Positions 46,594-56,094 of a stretch of 64,000 nt of DNA are shown here, in pieces. The stretch's first letter is position 1, and each line of letters starts with the position of its first letter. This DNA comes from Methylomonas sp. MK1 (GTDB taxonomy: Bacteria; Pseudomonadota; Gammaproteobacteria; Methylococcales; Methylomonadaceae), in contig NZ_AQOV01000001.1 of the NCBI RefSeq assembly GCF_000365425.1, forward strand, positions 868,001 to 932,000, given 5' to 3'. Both the position numbers and the translations under genes were made by a program. The notes under the pieces were generated by a model that searched no databases, was not told the origin of the DNA, and saw only the letters and a list, made by a program, of their open reading frames with translations.

Positions 46594-47210
46594 TTGCGGT
46601 ATAATCTACCCACGAATCCGCTCGCCAAACGCGCTCAATTGAACCTGGAACCGTCCGCCAAAACCGAGGTGACCCTGCTTCAGACACTGATCGATCAGGC
46701 AGCTCAGGATGTTCAAGCCATCCAAACCAAAGACGCCACGATTCACGCCAAAGAACTCAAAATCGGCGCGCTGACCCATGAACGGGCCTATTACAAACGC
46801 ATCCGCTTCAACACCAAGAGCGAAGCGCTGGCACCACTGCAACGGGATGTGTTCGAAGAAACCTGGAATACCGACATCTCGGCGATGGATGAAGAAGTCG
46901 AGCAACTTCGCGATGATCAACCCTGCGACACCGTGGCCCGCCCCAAACGCCCACGCGCCGGTCGTCAAACCTTACCCAAGCATCTGCCGAGCATTGAACA
47001 TCGCTGCGAACCCAACACTTGCCAGTGCGGACACTGCGGCAAAGACCTGGTCAAAATCGGCGAAGATTTCAGCGAACAACTGGATGTCGAACCGGCTAAA
47101 TTCTTTTTGCACCGACACATTCGCCCGCAATACGCCTGCCGGGCTTGCGAAACCATTACCGCTCCGCCCATTCCACCGGCGGCGATCGGTGGTGGAATGG
47201 CCGCCGTCCA
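46594..47210 (+). pseudogene. IS66 TnpC transposase, N-terminal part only
   Basis: About 205 residues of the IS66 transposase: a coiled-coil leader (TLLQTLIDQAAQDVQAIQTK), LTHERAYYKRIRFNTKSEAL, the zinc-binding CQCGHCGKDLVKIGEDFSEQL and the PPIPPAAIGGGMAA boundary. The catalytic domain is absent. Residues after about 205 are foreign. Confidence 0.82.
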
Positions 47211-47342
47211 TTCTCTCAAAGTTTGGAGCCTCCGAGAAAACCGGGGCGGTTGGTTTGAATCCGCCTATTATTGTATGAGCTTTGAAACGTCGCGTTTGAT
47301 GTGGAGCGTTTTAGTAATGTGTTAGTAACATGAGTCAGCAAC

Positions 47343-48488
47343 TCATGGAATCGGTCCAGTAACAGCTAATGTTTCAACGTATTTGGAACCAATAACATCA
47401 GCCACCCAGCTAGTTTTTAGTGAAATATCTGGCTCTAACAACTTCATAATCGCCTCAGCAACAAGTGTATGACCAATCCCCCCCCAATGTGTATCGTTAG
47501 GTAAATAAACGTCTTTCCCGCCGAGCCTAACAGCCTCTTTCAATACTTTATCAAGCCGAAGGTCTGAGATTGATCCTTCACTATCCAGTTCATCAAGGCG
47601 ACTTAGTTTGGTATATTTTTTATCTACAATATAACCATCGTAAATAGTTAGTTTATCTGGAGCAATCATCGATACAAACTTAGTGATCCCGTTGGCTTCT
47701 GCACGCTTTCTCAAGTTTATAACTCCACAACGGGCTGAACTAATATCATTCGATCGCCAATTAGCTTTCTCAATATCAACGTGAAAAAACAATAAGCTTT
47801 TATCTTTTTCGCTTGAAAACAGATTTTCCGTTGATAGTGGAATGGATATCGTTTGAACTTTATAGCCAAAGTATTTAATGATATTTTTTAGAAGATAAGT
47901 CCGAGCATATCCTGGATTTAAGCTAGCAAGAAGTCCGCCTCTATCTCTAACCCTAGATATTGTTTCAACATCACTCGGTAAGATTTTTGGAAAAACCGGA
48001 TTTAGCCAACTTTGGGATTGAGCGATTGAGCATTGATCAACGCTATTCTTATACAGATCGATAACAGTACGCTCAACTTTTTCTACAATTAACATTTTTG
48101 GAGGGAATTTTATGAAAGCTTCCGACCCAAATAGATCGTCAAACGAAAACGTGTCGATATGCTTGTCGATTGTTAGCACCGACAGATTGCTTCGTGCTGC
48201 CAATCTATTTTGCCATTGTTCCCTCTTGGGAACGGGACGCTCTTTAGTACTGATTCCCGAGAACGAATCTCCAACCACAACTACATCATAGTAATGGTCA
48301 TAGGGACCGACTTCGTAACGGGTCTCCTTGACATTAACCTGAGGGTTATTCCAACCAAAGTCACGTTCAGAAAACCATCCCAATCGAGTTAAGTCTCCAC
48401 TGAGGGGTTGCAAATAAACTGCTAAAGCAGCCAGATTTATACCGCCGATAAACAAACTAATTAACAAAATAATAACATAACGGCGCAT
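47343..48488 (-). CDS. AlgX/AlgJ-like SGNH acetyltransferase-associated protein
   Basis: A 381-residue membrane-anchored protein (N-terminal TM about 5-27). The SGNH-like block has VVVGDSFSGIST (about 72; nucleophile Ser) and LPNDTHWGGIGH (about 337; DxxHW-type Asp/His), as in AlgJ/AlgX. These proteins take acetyl groups from an MBOAT partner and place them on a polysaccharide in the periplasm. The partner MBOAT gene lies 7 bp upstream in the same operon. AT-rich, unlike the flanking core genes, inside the island. Confidence 0.82.
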   Translation of the reverse strand: MRRYVIILLISLFIGGINLAALAVYLQPLSGDLTRLGWFSERDFGWNNPQVNVKETRYEVGPYDHYYDVVVVGDSFSGISTKERPVPKREQWQNRLAARSNLSVLTIDKHIDTFSFDDLFGSEAFIKFPPKMLIVEKVERTVIDLYKNSVDQCSIAQSQSWLNPVFPKILPSDVETISRVRDRGGLLASLNPGYARTYLLKNIIKYFGYKVQTISIPLSTENLFSSEKDKSLLFFHVDIEKANWRSNDISSARCGVINLRKRAEANGITKFVSMIAPDKLTIYDGYIVDKKYTKLSRLDELDSEGSISDLRLDKVLKEAVRLGGKDVYLPNDTHWGGIGHTLVAEAIMKLLEPDISLKTSWVADVIGSKYVETLAVTGPIP

Positions 48489-48495
48489 ACTTGAT

Positions 48496-50058
48496 TTAGA
48501 ACTGAAAATAAAGAAATTCGCTAACAGCGTTCGTGTAAGGCAAGGCTAAGAGACCCATTATGGTTATCACGCAAAGCCAAATAGTATTAGGACGCCAATG
48601 AAACCATTTAATTGGCGTGCTTACGCTTTCGTAATCAAGTGCTGGTTTAAAGTTATGCATAATTTCCTGTGTATTCGGCATAATGAACGATCCAAGGAGG
48701 AATGTTACGATCCAAATCCACATTTCAATTTCGGCGGAGAGTTCCGTTGGTGTGAAGCGACAACTAATTACATTTAAAGATTGTCCGTATTCTTTAATTC
48801 GCCAGTGAAGCATGTCGTAAAGGTTGGCATCAAGTAGAATTTTACCTATACCAGGAGTCATAGCTTTGATGATATGCATTGCGCTGACCGTATCAGGTGC
48901 ACGAAAAAATACCCAAGCGATAACAACTGCTACGAAGGTGATCAGCCATCCAGTGAATGCTGCAATTCGTCCTCGTTCACTGAGATTTAATCCTAGTTTG
49001 ATTTGCAATGCTTGCCAACAATGGTTAATAATTAAATATGTGCCGTGCAATCCTCCCCAGATTACAAAAGTCCAGCCTGCTCCATGCCAAAGGCCACCAA
49101 GAAGCATAGTAACCAATAGATTCCGATAGCGGGCAAACGATCCATTTCGACTGCCCCCAAGAGGTATATAAAGATAGTCGCGCAAAAATCGCGAAAGGGT
49201 CATATGCCATCTACGCCAAAATTCAATAATATTTTTGGATTTATAGGGAGAGTTAAAATTCAACGGAAGAGTAACTCCGAATATTCGCGACAACCCAATC
49301 GCCATATCTGAGTAACCTGAAAAATCAAAATAAAGTTGCACTGAATATGCTAGCGCACCGGCCCATGCTGAGACCAAAGTAATTTCACCGCCTGCTGATG
49401 CTTCGGCAAACATGACACTGGAATAACCAGAAACCGTATCGGCGATGCACACCTTTTTAAATAATCCAATTATGAAAATTGTAAGTCCTACTGCAAAATT
49501 AATACTTTTCGGCCTATAGGTTTCGGTATTTTTAAACTGGGGCATCATTTCCTTGTGATGTAAAACTGGTCCTGCTATAAGATGAGGGAAATAGGTCACA
49601 AAAAGCCCATAGTGGATTATGTTTAACTCACGAGCATAACTTTTATATGCATCAACCAAAAAAGCTATCTGTGTAAATGTAAAAAAAGATATTCCAAGAG
49701 GAAGAACAATTTGGGGAAACTCCCATGAACTTCCAGTTACAACACGAAAGGTCTCCAGAAAAAAACCAGCATATTTGAAGTAACCGAGAACCGCCAAGTT
49801 GACACATACTCCAAAGATGAGTGTCGGCTTACGATTTGAGAATTTTTTATGCGAAAGTTTTTGTCCTATAGCGAAGTTAAAAACAATTGATGTTAGCAAT
49901 AATCCTACGTAACGTGTATCCCACCATCCATAGAAAACTAAAGATGCGAAAAACAATACTCCCGCCGCAAGCTTTGAGTTGTGTTTTCCAGACGAAAAAA
50001 ACAATAATAGAGTGATTGGCAGGAAGGCCAACAAAAACATGTAGGAATTAAATAGCAT
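48496..50058 (-). CDS. MBOAT-family polysaccharide O-acyltransferase (AlgI-like)
   Basis: A 520-residue multi-pass membrane protein, usual AlgI length. MBOAT hallmarks are present: YFDFSGYSDMAIGLSRIFG, FWRRWHMTLSRFLRDYLYIP and GGLWHGAGWTFVIWGGLHG with the catalytic His. It moves acetyl across the inner membrane for O-acetylation of an exported polysaccharide, with the AlgX-like protein downstream. The polymer is unknown: no polymerase or glycosyltransferase gene is in the island. Confidence 0.92.
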   Translation of the reverse strand: MLFNSYMFLLAFLPITLLLFFSSGKHNSKLAAGVLFFASLVFYGWWDTRYVGLLLTSIVFNFAIGQKLSHKKFSNRKPTLIFGVCVNLAVLGYFKYAGFFLETFRVVTGSSWEFPQIVLPLGISFFTFTQIAFLVDAYKSYARELNIIHYGLFVTYFPHLIAGPVLHHKEMMPQFKNTETYRPKSINFAVGLTIFIIGLFKKVCIADTVSGYSSVMFAEASAGGEITLVSAWAGALAYSVQLYFDFSGYSDMAIGLSRIFGVTLPLNFNSPYKSKNIIEFWRRWHMTLSRFLRDYLYIPLGGSRNGSFARYRNLLVTMLLGGLWHGAGWTFVIWGGLHGTYLIINHCWQALQIKLGLNLSERGRIAAFTGWLITFVAVVIAWVFFRAPDTVSAMHIIKAMTPGIGKILLDANLYDMLHWRIKEYGQSLNVISCRFTPTELSAEIEMWIWIVTFLLGSFIMPNTQEIMHNFKPALDYESVSTPIKWFHWRPNTIWLCVITIMGLLALPYTNAVSEFLYFQF

Positions 50059-50526
50059 TTTATCGTTGAGAGTAAAGTAACCAGGTTATTGATCCGTTTC
50101 ATTAGATCTGAAGCTTCAGAGAACCTGATCTGCGGCTCTAGTAGTTTAGTGAAAAACCATAGTTCAGACGCTAATTTTGCTTAATCGAACTCGTATTTAC
50201 TGGGAGAGTGGCTTCGTTGCTACTACACATAGAGCCCTCAACGCCGAAAATGAGTTTTCACCAACCTGCCAGTATATTGTACACATGGCGTTGGTGGCAA
50301 AAATAAGCAACCTGAGTCCAATGTCATCAAATTCAAAATCTACACACCTTCCGAAGCCCTCTGCTAAATCAATGACTGGGCTATCAAGCTTCTATGTGCT
50401 GTAGCAAAATTGTACCAGTACATGTTATTCGAGACCTGCGAATTAAATATAAATGAGGTAGTTTGGTATGCGCGAAGCCGGCAAGTTATTGCTATACAGG
50501 GTTATCGCCTATATTGTCAGGCTTTA
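50059..50526. other. Right part of island without a supported gene
   Basis: No convincing coding sequence; small open frames here lack ribosome-binding sites and known motifs. It is bounded on the right by the att core. Confidence 0.5.
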
Positions 50527-50546
50527 TAATCAGCCGGTCGCGGGTT
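50527..50546 (+). repeat. Right 20-bp direct repeat (att core)
   Basis: TAATCAGCCGGTCGCGGGTT, identical to the left copy, but the tRNA sequence after it is gone (GGATGAC follows instead of CGAGTCC). Thirteen bases later comes a terminator-like AGGCTTGGGTTGAAAAACCTAG, interrupted by the IS5-type element. Confidence 0.82.
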
Positions 50547-50580
50547 GGATGACTATATAGGCTTGGGTTGAAAAACCTAG

Positions 50581-51416
50581 ATAGTGTCGTCACAAAATCA
50601 TGAGATAATTGCTCTATCTCAATAATTTTGAAGGAAAAAGATGGTGGAACCAGCATATCGCCGACACGATATATCGGATCGAGTCTGGCAAATATTGGAA
50701 CCCCGCTTGCCTGGGCGCGAAGGTGCCTGGGGCGGTAAAGCCCGTGATAACCGCTTGTTTATCAATGCCGTTTTCTGGATTTTGCGCACCGGTGCGCCGT
50801 GGCGCGACTTGCCGCCCGACTATGGCGATTGGAAGAACACTCATCGCCGATTTTGCCGCTGGCGAGATAAAGGCATTTGGGAATCGCTGCTGGAACAATT
50901 GGTGACTGAACCCGATTATGAATGGCTGATGATCGATGCCAGTCACATCAAGGTTCACCCGCATGCCGCGGGGGCAAAAGGTGGCAACCAGGACATGGGG
51001 GTCACAAAAGGGGGCTCAATAGTAAGATACATCTGGCCGTGGATGCGCATGGTATGCCGGTCAGAATACTTGTTACAGCAGGTACCACTGCGGATTGTTC
51101 ACAGGCTCCAACCTTGATCGATGGCCTGGATGCTCAGCATCTGTTGGCGGACAAAGGTTACGACAGCGATGCTATCGTCGCCCAAGCCGAAGCGGGCAAT
51201 ATGGCGGTTGTGATACCGCCGCGTCGAAATCGCAAACAACTTCGCGAATACGACCGGGAGCTTTACAGACTTCGGCACTTGGTGGAAAACGCTTTCTTAC
51301 ACCTTAAACGCTGGCGAGGCATCGCTACCCGCTACGCTAAAAACACAGCATCATTCTTGGCCGCCGTACAAATCCGCTGTATCGCTCTTTGGGTGGCTAT
51401 CTTATGACGACACTAT
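50581..51416 (+). mobile_element. IS5-family insertion sequence, 836 bp, CTAG target duplication
   Basis: Terminal inverted repeats start ATAGTGTCGTCA on both ends (left 50581, right end as TGACGACACTAT at 51416), and the flanks are direct repeats of CTAG (50577-50580 and 51417-51420), a usual IS5-group target. The element sits inside a terminator; removing it restores AGGCTTGGGTTGAAAAACCTAGGCCTTTTT (in two halves). Probably recent. Confidence 0.93.
50641..51407 (+). CDS. IS5-family transposase in two overlapping frames
   Basis: An N-terminal frame (50641-51117: VEPAYRRHDISDRVWQ, RTGAPWRDLPPDYGDW, LMIDASHIKVH with first catalytic Asp) and a C-terminal frame (in use from about 50990 to 51407: KIHLAVDAHGMPV, LADKGYDSD with second Asp, HLVENAFLHLKRWRGIATR with Glu). 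Moving between them needs a -1 shift, best placed at CACAAAAGGGGGCTC (51004-51018). Many IS5-group elements use such programmed shifts, so the enzyme may be functional; a plain frameshift mutation is the alternative. Confidence 0.82.
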
Positions 51417-51574
51417 CTAGGCCTTTTTATTGCCTTCCGAATTGCAGAACCCAAATTGTTTCAAACACAAGTTGATCGAATTGAACCGGTTTTCTGAGAC
51501 AGTAGTATACGAATCGAATCGTTAACTGCGGTCGGAATACTTTTTAGCGTCAGCAACTCAAGCACCAACTAAAT

Positions 51575-51757
51575 TCAGCAGCAACGCTTCACACCATTCC
51601 ATTTACGCTGCGTTTCAGCCGCAAAAAACGCTTTTCGGCTTAACGGTGGAAGCTGTTCCGCGTGATGTTCGTGCCAGTGTCGCAGATAGCGTTCATAAGT
51701 GGCATCGCCGTTGAGGTGGCGCCAGAATGATCGTAAAGACAGAATGAACCCGCTCAT
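51575..51757 (-). CDS. YbdD/YjiX-family (DUF466) small protein
   Basis: A 60-residue protein. YERYLRHWHEHHAEQLPPLSRKAFF and the terminal KRCC fit the YbdD/YjiX pattern (YxxYxxHxxxxHP...FFxxxxxxRxxxxxRCC). In enterobacteria it sits next to the peptide/pyruvate transporter CstA; here it follows the PilZ gene by 11 bp and no cstA is seen. Role unknown. Confidence 0.72.
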   Translation of the reverse strand: MSGFILSLRSFWRHLNGDATYERYLRHWHEHHAEQLPPLSRKAFFAAETQRKWNGVKRCC

Positions 51758-51768
51758 TAAGCCCCCGA

Positions 51769-52131
51769 TTAATCTTTACGCTGCGGAGCCAGCTTGACGC
51801 ATTCGAACATCAGATCGTCGAATTCGTCTTCGCTGTGTTTGTTCGGGTTATATTGCAAGCCGCATTCGCGGTCTTCGCGGATATGTTTGATATTGCCGTG
51901 TATCGACATCGCCACCCGCGATTCCGGCAAGATGATAGAAATCCGCAATTCCGCCTCGTCCACCGCTTGCCCCAGGGGTTCTTTCAAACGAATTTTAATC
52001 CCGCTGTAACTCATATCGACGACCTGACCGTCGATGATGATTTCACCGCCGGGCGGTGGCGGTTCGATAATGATGTGCGCCACGAGTCCTTCCGGGTTAA
52101 AACGTATTCTGGTACGGTTTTCATTCTCCAC
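51769..52131 (-). CDS. PilZ-domain c-di-GMP-binding protein
   Basis: A 120-residue single PilZ domain. Both c-di-GMP contacts are present: RTRIR (RxxxR) near the N-terminus and DMSYSG (DxSxxG) about 40 residues later. GTG (VENENRTRIRF) is taken as start because GGAG lies seven bases before it and because the longer frame would overlap comEC. A likely effector of the many GGDEF/EAL proteins in the window. Confidence 0.87.
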   Translation of the reverse strand: MENENRTRIRFNPEGLVAHIIIEPPPPGGEIIIDGQVVDMSYSGIKIRLKEPLGQAVDEAELRISIILPESRVAMSIHGNIKHIREDRECGLQYNPNKHSEDEFDDLMFECVKLAPQRKD

Positions 52132-52189
52132 TGTAATGCTCCATATTTTGGTCCTGAGAGTATAGGCAGAAACGCCGACACGGCAAAAT

Positions 52190-54487
52190 TTATCTGACAT
52201 CAATACTCTGCCGATTCGGCACGGGTGTCCGCCAATAGCGTTGCCGTTTCGCTCGTTCCGCTATCGGCTGAATCTTTTCAGATCCATTACGAACTGAAAT
52301 AGCGCCCTGCTCGGCCGTATTCAACCAAGCTATGCCAAGTTGGCTATAGCGTTCGACAACCTGCCGGTGCGGAAAGCCAAAGCGGTTTTGATAACCGGCG
52401 GGGATCAAAATAAGCGTGGGATTAACTTTTTCAAGCAATGCACGACTTGAAGATGTTTTACTGCCATGGTGCGGCGCCAATAATACATCGCTGGCAAGCT
52501 CATCACCGTACTCGCGCACCAGCCAATTTTCAGCCGCTTGTTCGATGTCGCCGGTCAGCAAAAACCGCTGCCGTGCGCTACTTACTTGTAATACGCAGGA
52601 GTTATCGTTATCGCCGACAAATCCGCTTTCCGGCGGCGATAGCACCGTAAAAGTTACCTCGTCCCAGCGCCAGGTTTGTCCGGTTCGGCAATAATCCCCG
52701 CGTTCGCGTGCGGCCCATTCCGAAACGCTGCTGACGACCTTTTCTACAGGCAATTCGGCAAGTATCGACTCCGCGCCGCCACTGTGATCGTTGTCGCCAT
52801 GACTAATCACCAAGCTATCGACTCTAGCGATACCCTGCTCGCGTAAAAACGGCAAAACCACTGAATCGCCCATATCGGAATATTCCGAATAACGCGCGCC
52901 GGTGTCAAACACCAGAGTATGTTCCGCAGTTTGTAGCACGGCAGCTAAACCCTGACCCACGTCCAGCACAGTCAGCCAGACTTCGCCGGGTTTCGGCTTT
53001 TCGAACGTCCCAAATATCAGCGGCAAGAATAGTAAGAGACTTAAATACCGGCATGGAAAGCCGCTTGGCGCCAACAACAAAATCACTCCGATGGCCGCCA
53101 AGCCAATGGCATACCAAGGCGGCGGGAGGCAAGAGATGCTGGCTAATGGCAGTTCGGCCATGTGCGAAAGCGCCCACCACAACCCTTGCAGCACATAGTC
53201 CAGGAGTTGTAGCAATAGCGCACCCAGCGAGGGCCAGATGAACATTAACACCACCGCCAGCAATGCCGGCGGTACGATCAATAGGCCGATAAGCGGCACC
53301 GCCAACCAATTGGCGACAGGCGATATCAACGATACCTGCTGAAAAAACACGATCAATAACGGCGATAAGCCCACTGCTGTGGCTAATTGCGCGCCGCCGG
53401 CTTCGCGCCAGTACGAGGGTCTGCCCAATCGCCCCGCCGACACGTAAATCAATAATGCCACCGCCACGAATGACAACCAAAAGCCGACCGATAACACCGC
53501 CAACGAATCGAACAGCAATACCGCCAACAACGCCAGCAATAAAATTCGCATAGCCGCGATATTACGTTGCCAGGCGATCGCCGCAAGAGCTACGCTGAGC
53601 ATAATTAATGCTCGCAGGGTTGGGACCGAGTATCCCGCCAAACCGGCGTAAAACACCGCGGCTAGCCAAGCGCACAATGCGGCGGCCCGTTGCGGCGAAA
53701 TGCTCAGCACCCCGGTCCAAGCCCAAAGCCGTCTGGTCCAAAGGTAAATCAGGCCGGAGATCAAACTGATATGCGAACCGGAGATCACAATTAAATGCAC
53801 AACACCGGTGATTCTGAACACTTGCCATTGCTCTTGGGTGATTGCGTTTTGGCTGCCGATGGTCAGTGCTTTGATGATTCCCAACTGCGCACTGCCGGGC
53901 AAAGACGCATCCAATCGCTCAGCAATTGCCTGCCGACAACCGGCAAAATATTGACCGATACTCGGCGAGATACGCGTTAGTTGCGGTGCAGGTTTGTCGC
54001 GCACATAACCCGTCGCACCAATATGGTTGGCAAATAACCAGGCTTCGAAGTCAAAACCGCCGGGATTGAGGCGGCCGTGCGGTTTGCGCAGTTTTACGTA
54101 AAACTCCCAGCTTTGGCCGGCAGCCAAGTTAAATTGCGGGTAATACCAACTCAGACGAATTTTATCCGGAAAATCGCCAGACGGCGCCGTGACAATAAAA
54201 TCGAAATTGGTCCGCTGCCCTTGTTGTTGCGGCAGAGTGGCAATATAGCCTTGAACCTTCACCTCCTGGTTTTGATAGGCGTCGGGTAATTGTTGGGACA
54301 GCCGCCAGCTGCCGAATATACTCGCCCACAACACCCCGGCCAGCAACGCGAAAAATCGCCAATTTCGCCGGTACATCAACAGCAAGCAGCTACCACCTAA
54401 ACCGATAAACTCAAACAGATTCGGCAAGCGGCTGAATTGTTGGACCGCAACAATTCCGGCCAGAAATAGCAAACTGCTCACATTCAT
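52190..54487 (-). CDS. comEC: ComEC/Rec2 DNA-uptake channel protein
   Basis: A 765-residue inner-membrane protein: N-terminal DUF4131 region (about 1-190), the Competence TM domain (about 200-490; GVVHLIVISGSHISLISGL is the classic ISGSH block) and a C-terminal metallo-beta-lactamase domain (about 500-745; VLDVGQGLA, SHGDNDHSGG, LLTGDIE, APHHGSKTSSS). It passes single-stranded DNA into the cytoplasm in natural transformation and may degrade the other strand. Full length and intact. Confidence 0.96.
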   Translation of the reverse strand: MNVSSLLFLAGIVAVQQFSRLPNLFEFIGLGGSCLLLMYRRNWRFFALLAGVLWASIFGSWRLSQQLPDAYQNQEVKVQGYIATLPQQQGQRTNFDFIVTAPSGDFPDKIRLSWYYPQFNLAAGQSWEFYVKLRKPHGRLNPGGFDFEAWLFANHIGATGYVRDKPAPQLTRISPSIGQYFAGCRQAIAERLDASLPGSAQLGIIKALTIGSQNAITQEQWQVFRITGVVHLIVISGSHISLISGLIYLWTRRLWAWTGVLSISPQRAAALCAWLAAVFYAGLAGYSVPTLRALIMLSVALAAIAWQRNIAAMRILLLALLAVLLFDSLAVLSVGFWLSFVAVALLIYVSAGRLGRPSYWREAGGAQLATAVGLSPLLIVFFQQVSLISPVANWLAVPLIGLLIVPPALLAVVLMFIWPSLGALLLQLLDYVLQGLWWALSHMAELPLASISCLPPPWYAIGLAAIGVILLLAPSGFPCRYLSLLLFLPLIFGTFEKPKPGEVWLTVLDVGQGLAAVLQTAEHTLVFDTGARYSEYSDMGDSVVLPFLREQGIARVDSLVISHGDNDHSGGAESILAELPVEKVVSSVSEWAARERGDYCRTGQTWRWDEVTFTVLSPPESGFVGDNDNSCVLQVSSARQRFLLTGDIEQAAENWLVREYGDELASDVLLAPHHGSKTSSSRALLEKVNPTLILIPAGYQNRFGFPHRQVVERYSQLGIAWLNTAEQGAISVRNGSEKIQPIAERAKRQRYWRTPVPNRQSIDVR

Positions 54488-54745
54488 TGCCTCTTCGACC
54501 CGCTTTTATCCTTTATTAAACACCTCATGTCTCTACCAAACAAACTCCGCCGCCTAACGTATTTCACGCAGTCTAGTCGATTTTTTAAACTTGTCCGCCC
54601 TGCAACGGCTGTCACGGGCTGGTTGTTGTTACATTAATCCTGCAAAATAGTCGTTTGCCGTGCCCGGCAAATTTTGTTTTTTAATTGATAGCGTCTACGG
54701 CTGCTCAGCAGGCGGACTGTCGCTAAAACGCCAACTGTTTACCGA

Positions 54746-56065
54746 ATGCTAGAGACCCATTACCCGCTGATTGTCCGCCCGCGCTTTATCCTCAATGCCC
54801 GTAAATGGTGGCGCTTGTGCCATGTTTATCTGGCACTGAGTCTGGGGTTGATATTTGCGCTGATTGGGCTGACCGGCAGTTTGAGTATTTACCGGGAAGA
54901 ATTAGATAGCTTATTCAACCCGCAATTGCACGTCGATGTCCCCCAAACCCCTGCCTTGTCTCCCGACAAAATCGTCGCTGCGGTGCGCGCAGCCAATCCA
55001 GATCGGCACGGTGCCTGGACCCTGGAAATGCCGCGTGCGCCGGACGGCATGATCACCGCCTGGTTTGAAAAGCCTAAGGAAAGTGTGGACGCTTTTTATG
55101 CGCCGTTGATGGTCTCGGTCAACCCTTACACCGGCCAGATTGTCGACAGCCGGCTATGGGGGCAGACGCTAACGACCTGGCTGTTGGATTTACACACCCA
55201 ACTACAATTGGACGGTTTTGGCCGGAATGCACTGGCGGTTTTGGGCGGTTTATTAATGTTGTCGGTATTCAGCGGCTTGTACTTGTGGTGGCCAGGCTGG
55301 CGAGCATTGCCCCGCTCCTTTTCGGTACGTCAAAACGCTGGTTTGATGCGGCTGTTGTTTGATTTACACCGCCTACTGGGAGTAGCAAGTGCGGGATTTT
55401 TAATCTTGCTGGCCTTTACCGGTTTTCATCTGGCTTATCCTACCCTGCTGGAAAACCTGACCGCCGCGTCCGGCATGGGACATGGTGACGCCGGACCCAA
55501 TGTGCGCAGCAGTGCCATACCCAATGACCGGCCGACCAGTCTGTCGGAAGCAATCTTAGTGGCGCGCGGCCCGTTTCCCAGTTCGGAAGTCCGGCGGATT
55601 ACCACACCGGTTGGCGAGTTGGGGACGTATCGGATCAATTTACGACAACTCAACGAGATCAATCAACACCATCCGTTCACTACGGTCTGGGTGGACCGCT
55701 GGAGCGGGCAAATTCGCGATGTGCAAAACCCCAACAAATTCTCGGCCGGGCAAACATTTACTACCTGGCTTTGGCCACTCCATACCGGCGAAGCCTTTGG
55801 CGAAAGCGGCCGTTTGCTGTGGTTTTTTGTGGGATTGACGCCGACATGCCTGTTTTTAAGCGGATTAATACATTGGTTGTACCGGCATGGCTTTGTTGCG
55901 GATCGAGAAGTAGACCTAGCACGGGCCACTGGCGCGGCAACCACTGCTTGCATAGCGGCATTAAGACGCGTGGCCCAGGCAATTATTAGGTTTGTGATCC
56001 CTGCTGCAAACAGCTTTTTGCAAAAGATGTACGGCCGAATCAGGCAGATAAAAAGACTAAAGTAG
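54746..56065 (+). CDS. PepSY-domain inner-membrane protein (PiuB-like)
   Basis: A 439-residue protein with four TM segments (about 25-50, 165-185, 205-230, 365-390). The first is WWRLCHVYLALSLGLIFALIG followed by GSLSIYREELD, the usual PepSY_TM start; DLHRLLG and PLHTGEAFG carry conserved His. Members are often iron-regulated and linked to siderophore-iron reduction. A TonB-dependent receptor lies 6.6 kb away, but no direct link is shown. The Arg/Lys-rich tail is cytoplasmic. Confidence 0.87.
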   Translation: MLETHYPLIVRPRFILNARKWWRLCHVYLALSLGLIFALIGLTGSLSIYREELDSLFNPQLHVDVPQTPALSPDKIVAAVRAANPDRHGAWTLEMPRAPDGMITAWFEKPKESVDAFYAPLMVSVNPYTGQIVDSRLWGQTLTTWLLDLHTQLQLDGFGRNALAVLGGLLMLSVFSGLYLWWPGWRALPRSFSVRQNAGLMRLLFDLHRLLGVASAGFLILLAFTGFHLAYPTLLENLTAASGMGHGDAGPNVRSSAIPNDRPTSLSEAILVARGPFPSSEVRRITTPVGELGTYRINLRQLNEINQHHPFTTVWVDRWSGQIRDVQNPNKFSAGQTFTTWLWPLHTGEAFGESGRLLWFFVGLTPTCLFLSGLIHWLYRHGFVADREVDLARATGAATTACIAALRRVAQAIIRFVIPAANSFLQKMYGRIRQIKRLK

Positions 56066-56094
56066 TTGTGTAGGGCTTGTCTCTGAGACACTTC

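Larger units (their letters stand above)
45826..47210 (+). mobile_element. Degraded IS66-family element
   Basis: An IS66-type gene order (tnpA-tnpB-tnpC) with a broken tnpB and a truncated tnpC. The left end is placed at GTAACAATG, in line with GTAA-type IS66 termini; the right end is missing, lost with the end of tnpC. Confidence 0.72.

Noticed and set aside
50177..50404. 75-residue open frame near the island's right end
   Set aside because: Non-standard start, no motif, Ser-rich; more likely chance or decayed IS DNA.
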